The notes under the pieces were generated by a model. That model was not told where the DNA came from. It did no database searches and worked only from the letters and a program-made list of their open reading frames with translations. Both the position numbers and the translations under genes were made by a program. 64,000 nt of DNA from Ficedula albicollis (lineage: Eukaryota; Chordata; Aves; Passeriformes; Muscicapidae). Shown piece by piece: positions 59,101 through 64,000 of the stretch (within the stretch, counting starts at the first letter, position 1; the number at the start of each line of letters is the position of its first letter). The DNA lies in NCBI RefSeq assembly GCF_000247815.1, contig NC_021683.1:9868286-9932285 (forward strand), written 5' to 3'.

Positions 59101-62100
59101 ATTCAGGAGGATTATGAATTCATTAACATTTAATTGTGTTTGGAGTTGTTGTCCTTGATAAGCTTCTGATGAAATTGCTTCAACGTGTCAGGCATCTTTT
59201 CAAGGGCAAAATTAAGATTGCCCTGTAATGAGTCAAATGCTTCAAGTATTCCATGGATTTACATATTTTAGGAAGAACTACCTGAATGTTAGATTAATAA
59301 ACATTCCTGAGATTAAAATATAGAGTGGACAGAACAGTGTAGAGGGGTAGAGGGCTTGTCACTTTCTTAATTTAGTCCCAGTTGGAGAGCTCAGCTCAGC
59401 TGCACATCATTTTTCAGAGCTGATCAGGCCATCCATTTCTACTGTGTACCTCAGCCACACAGAAATTGGAAAGAACATTCAATTAGGTTTTTATTAAACA
59501 GCACTGGCTTGCAGACAAACTGTGCTTCATTAGTGAGACCACTGCTGTTTCCTGAAAATGGTGAGATTATTTTTCTTCCTTTTTTCTTCCATAATTCTAG
59601 ATGAAGAAACATAAAGGAGCCTGTTCCTGTTCTTCCACACTGTCTTATCAGCAAATTATAATTGACTCTTCCTTTATTACTGCTTTGTAGGAGGATGTCT
59701 GATATCTGATTATGTGATTTACTGATAAATCTTTTCTCCTGTTATGCTCATCTCTAACTTGTGTATTTTTTTCCTTTGAAGTTTGAGAGACCATTGGTGC
59801 ACATTTTTACTGCCCAGACTTCATTATGGTAAACTACAGAGTAACAGACGTCACTCTATATTGTAATTTACTGTAGTGAAGACTTGGAAAAAATGTAGTG
59901 ACCCAGGTGCCTTAAGCTTTTGGTTTTAGATACTGCAGGCATCTAAAAGAATACATGTGGCTTAGTGCAATATACCACTGTACTGATGGAGGAACTTACC
60001 AACCTCTGAGGAAGACAATTTTTGTGGCTTTAGATTCAGGGATACCCAATCAAGAACATCCCTTTGCTCAGAGTCCATCTGTGAGCCAATGAGCACAGTG
60101 AAAACTGCCAGTTTCCTGACTCCTGGTGCCATGTTCTTGTTTGCTTTGTTGGCAAATCTGACTCCCCCTGATGGATTTGCAAACATTCTTTTTCTTTTTG
60201 CACATAAAGTTCTTAACTGAATGGACAGAAAGGTCCCAAGCACAATCTGATCTCCAGAAACACGCCCATAGCTTAGTGATGAATGCAAAATGTTTAGAAA
60301 ATGGCATAACTATTCTTAAGTAACTTAAAGGTTGGATAGCAGCTGTCTCTACTTCAGAGCACCCACATCTTTTAATTACTATTGAAGCACTCCTAATTGC
60401 CCTGTTTTTTTTTTTTTATTATTATTACACTTGAGTCTAATTCTACTCTTCAGTGATCTGAAAACCACACTCAAAGTATTCTTTCTTATTGTTCTGTCTT
60501 CTTTCTTGGAGCCAGACATGGCAGTTGGATGTCATGAAGAAGAGGAGGGAATGAAGTAATCATTTTGATTACTTGCTTTATGTGCTAAGAGGGACTCTTC
60601 ATTTCCCAGCAGCTTGCTTGCACTGTTCCAACTGCTCATCTGCACATCTCTCAACCTGGGATTATGCCACTAATCTCCTCTATTGATGCCCTTGAAATTT
60701 AATCACTTTCTATTCATAAATGTGTTTGAGCATTGTGATATTTCTATTATGCTCTGATTGGTAATGATGCTCTTAATTCCTGCTGCTCTGGGCTCCTCTT
60801 AACCAAACAACGTGCAGGATTTCACTTCTGAATTATATTCTTCTGCTTGATGAATCCAGGGATCTTCCATGTTCCTTTGCTATATTTATTGTTCAAATGC
60901 CAAGGCCTTGAATATCACGTTCATCATCTATATGAAAACCTTCAATTTGCATGGACAATAGCTAAATAATTAGTTTAGCATACAGGAGAGCAGTTCCAGT
61001 GCAATTTTTATATGCTCTTGGCCAAGATGTTCAGGAATACTCATCTACCTAAAAGGAATTATCTTGTACCTCAGGCTCTTGTATGACCTTCAAAGTGCAG
61101 CACTCCAGGGAGTGTCCCAAATAAACCATGTGTGTCTTTGTGTTTACTTAGCTCTGGAAGCAATGAACAGCTGATTTGCCAACCTGCCAGGTAAGCACAG
61201 CTCACCTCTCTATTGTAGCTAACCAACAGAAAAGCACATGTTATAACAAAGAATTTGTTATCTTTAAGTGGCTCATCTGGTCTGTTAATTAAAGCTTTTG
61301 GCCTCAAGGTCCCACAACTCCTACTATCCTTTCAAGGGAGTTTGCAAAATAGCTGTAAAATTCACCTCCCCAGATACATTCTTAGACTTGAAAAAGCATT
61401 TCAGATTGTTCAGCTTGCAAGGCTTGTTATTTGTTCTTTAAAGATGCACAAGACAGAACTGAGTAAACACTGAGGAACCCTGGTGTGCTCCCAAGGCCAG
61501 TAAAACACCACAGGGCCATGCTAGACCTTAGTTTGCATTAATTTCCATTTTTAAATCATCTTATTTAAGGCAGATGTGCGATCTGAGTTCCTGGGGCTGG
61601 CCACTTATGAAACATTTTGCAACACAGTCAGACAGGGAATCGTTAACTTTCTTTGGAGCCAAATCACAGGCTTGCTGTACTCTGCAGAGCTCACAAAAGA
61701 GGTAACAGAACTGAAATATGCTTAATTGTCATAGAGGGGTGCACAGAATTTCCTCGCATGTGGTCTTGCTGACTGGCCTCAAAAAACGATTCTCCAAGGC
61801 TTCAAAGGAGAATCCTGCAGCATCACACCATCTGATTTTCAAGGCTGGCAAACTCATACAGCTAGTATGGCATTAAATGGGGAAACAGCCAGTCATGTAT
61901 CTCTTCTGCAGCACAGTCTCAGTTCATCATGTAGAATTTCAGCCTAGGCATGCAAAAAGTTCTAAACATCTTCCCTGCTCTAATGCACAGGTGATACACA
62001 TAAATGGAAACACACTTTAAATTGAGCGTGTCCAACATTTGACATGTAGATGGCAAAGTTATATAAAAATTTCAAAGTGAGAATCTGAATTAAGGGTCAA

Positions 62101-64000
62101 ATTCTTTTGATAATGGAGTGTGAAGTCGGGATGCAGCAACATTTATGCAAGGGAAATTTTCGCAGTTTCATGTGAAATTGAAAAGGTTGCTGTAGCTTGA
62201 ACATAATCATCCTTTAACTTAGAAGCTTACAGATCACAGCCCAAGCACAAAACATTTTGGTTTTTTTTTAATTTTCTTTTTTTGTGATGTGTGCCTCTAT
62301 GTCATTTCTAGGATTCTGCTAAATACAAACTTGTTCTTTTCAGCAGGTGTTTGAACACTGACTTGGAGAGGGTGACAGCTGTCAGAGCTCTCTGGATTAT
62401 TCATAAACTGGACCCATTCAAACAAAATCTGGTTGTAACTGACTTTATAATAGTGTATCTGAACATTGCCCATGAGTAGTTTGTCCTAAAAAACAGGGCC
62501 CTCTTATCCTGTGCTTTTAGCCCCTACATACTTCAAATAACAGACTTTGAGTACAATGTTGTGGAAAATGGGACAATGACAAGACAATAGAAAGATCACC
62601 AGTAATGGAAGAGAAGGGAAAAGTGACTTTGCAAACATTGTGCAGGGAATAATATCCACACTGAAACCCCAGCTATGTCTTGTGGCAATGTGATCTGGGA
62701 GACAACAGCTGGGTCTTCAGATCCTGGTAAAATGAAACCTGGTATTAGAGACCTTTATTTAGAGAAAATGCTTGTATAGCAGTGGGAACTTTTTGACAAC
62801 ACTCCCTTGATGGGAAATGGGGTGGCAGTGACACTCTGTAGGTGTATGTGTTAGAGCTTCTCTTAACTGTGTGGATAATCAAAACTCTACCACTGTTTTA
62901 ATTTTTAATTGGTTTTGTGTCCATACTGTGATAACAGGCAGAGTTACCACATGCTTATCTGCTCCTGCAGCTCTGCAGGGCTCTGGGCAGCAGGTCCTGC
63001 TCTGCTGGGAGCAGGCAGCACCCTCCAGGGAGGAAAGGGAGCACAGCTGGAGGGAGCAGGCACTGGGAGCCATGCTGTGTCACAAAGAGGCAGAAGGGGA
63101 TAGAGAATCAAGCAGGAGACTTCTTGGAAAAATGAATTCCTAATATTATAGTTCATTATGTTTTGTTTCCTGTTTCCATTGGTTTGATTTATTTTAAATA
63201 AAGTTTGTAATTTTTGTTTCATTTTAAAGGCATAGATACAAATTACTGATAGAGTATGATCTTTAAAGGGGGAAGTTGAGCTACTGTATTAAGTACCTGG
63301 GCTGCAGTAATATGCTTCACATGCTTAGAGTCAGTTAAATCCAGGATTATTTTGCTTTTCTTGCTGCAGCAATGCACCTAGGAAAGTCAGTCATGTACTT
63401 GCACAACACTAGGGCTGTTCATTTGGCCGTGCCATCATCATTTCTTTAGAAACCAGTTTAGACCTGGATCCAGCAGTGTCCCACTTGTTCTGTAAATGTT
63501 TGTCTTATTGAGGTTCACATGCTCTTTCCAAATTTCCAGGGTGTACTAATAGCAGATGAAATACCAGCTCCTTTATTACCTTTCAGGTGGCTTTAACTTG
63601 GATTCGTCCCAGTAATGCTTCTTACTGCATTTCTGTGTTCTATGGCTCAAACTATGTGAGTAAGAATGATGTCTCTTCTGCTTGTTATCAGTGTTACAGG
63701 ATCTGGGGGTGGAGGGACTGGTATTACACCAAGATTCCAGCATGGTCAATGAAAGCTAAAGATTCAGAAATAAGTCTTGACATTTAAAAAAATCTTACTT
63801 GGTAATACTATTTTTTCAAAAGCAGCCTATAATAGAGAACAATAGCAATGTCAGCATGTGGAATGCATCTTATGGCATGACCATTCCCTGAGCTCTATGG
63901 CATTTGCTTTCTTTCTTAACTATATTTTATCTTAAAGTGTTCAGTCTTGAGGAGACTTCTTATAGCTTAATGCTGAGTGACAGAGCAAACTGTAGTGGTA
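56190..64000. other. intron or upstream region of the GALR1-like gene, no exon recognised
   Basis: AT-rich DNA with scattered short frames. GALR1-type genes have a large first exon (TM1 to TM5, about 700 nt) and a short second exon (about 60-70 nt). I see no frame with GN(S)L, DRY or TM signatures on the minus strand, and no convincing small loop exon. The first exon therefore lies beyond 64 kb or is missing. A T13(ATT)n tract is at 60405-60427. Confidence 0.5.
60405..60427. repeat. T13 plus (ATT)n simple repeat
   Basis: Thirteen T followed by four ATT-type units. A simple repeat in non-coding DNA. Confidence 0.85.

Noticed and set aside
59962..60307. 108-codon and 79-codon minus-strand frames followed by a GTAAGT
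   Set aside because: Considered as an upstream exon of the GALR1-like gene. The peptide has no transmembrane or GPCR motif and does not resemble the short third-loop exon of GALR1.

Overview
The window is avian nuclear DNA. It is AT-rich and intron-rich, carries several CR1 LINE fragments in the forms typical of bird genomes, and has vertebrate gene structures with consensus splice sites. Order and orientation match the human 16q22 neighbourhood DDX28-DUS2-NFATC3, inverted. No bacterial, phage or CRISPR-like system is present.

Layout. Positions 1-6.5 kb hold no recognisable exon. At 6.6-8.4 kb there is a CpG-island-like promoter or first-exon region whose core is replaced by an uninterrupted 1,258-nt run of C (7007-8264), followed by a degenerate GAGCC pentamer repeat and a CR1 fragment. 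From 9 to 35.5 kb I see only non-coding DNA with two CR1 copies and simple repeats. From 50,388 down to 35,809 (minus strand) lies a complete DUS2 coding sequence: 15 coding exons, 1,473 nt including the stop, 490 aa. All splice phases close and every donor is GT except one GC donor. Immediately head-to-head with DUS2 is the intronless gene DDX28 on the plus strand. Only its last 256 codons are present, because its first half and the shared promoter are occupied by a 2,027-nt pure C run (50577-52603). At 55,872-56,189 (minus strand) is the last coding exon of a galanin-receptor-1-like GPCR (TM6, TM7 and tail). Its first, large exon is not in the window. The rest, to 64 kb, is non-coding as far as I can tell.

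Function. DUS2 makes dihydrouridine in cytoplasmic tRNA. DDX28 is a mitochondrial DEAD-box helicase involved in mitoribosome assembly. Their divergent arrangement also exists in human and suggests a shared CpG promoter. The galanin-receptor-like gene is functionally unrelated and converges tail-to-tail on DDX28.

Main points for a second look: the two poly-C blocks, which look like assembly or consensus artefacts that erase a promoter and half of a gene; a GC-AG intron directly after the DUS2 catalytic-cysteine exon; a likely 5'UTR mini-intron in DUS2; and the orphan GALR1-like terminal exon. I found no convincing new biological system.
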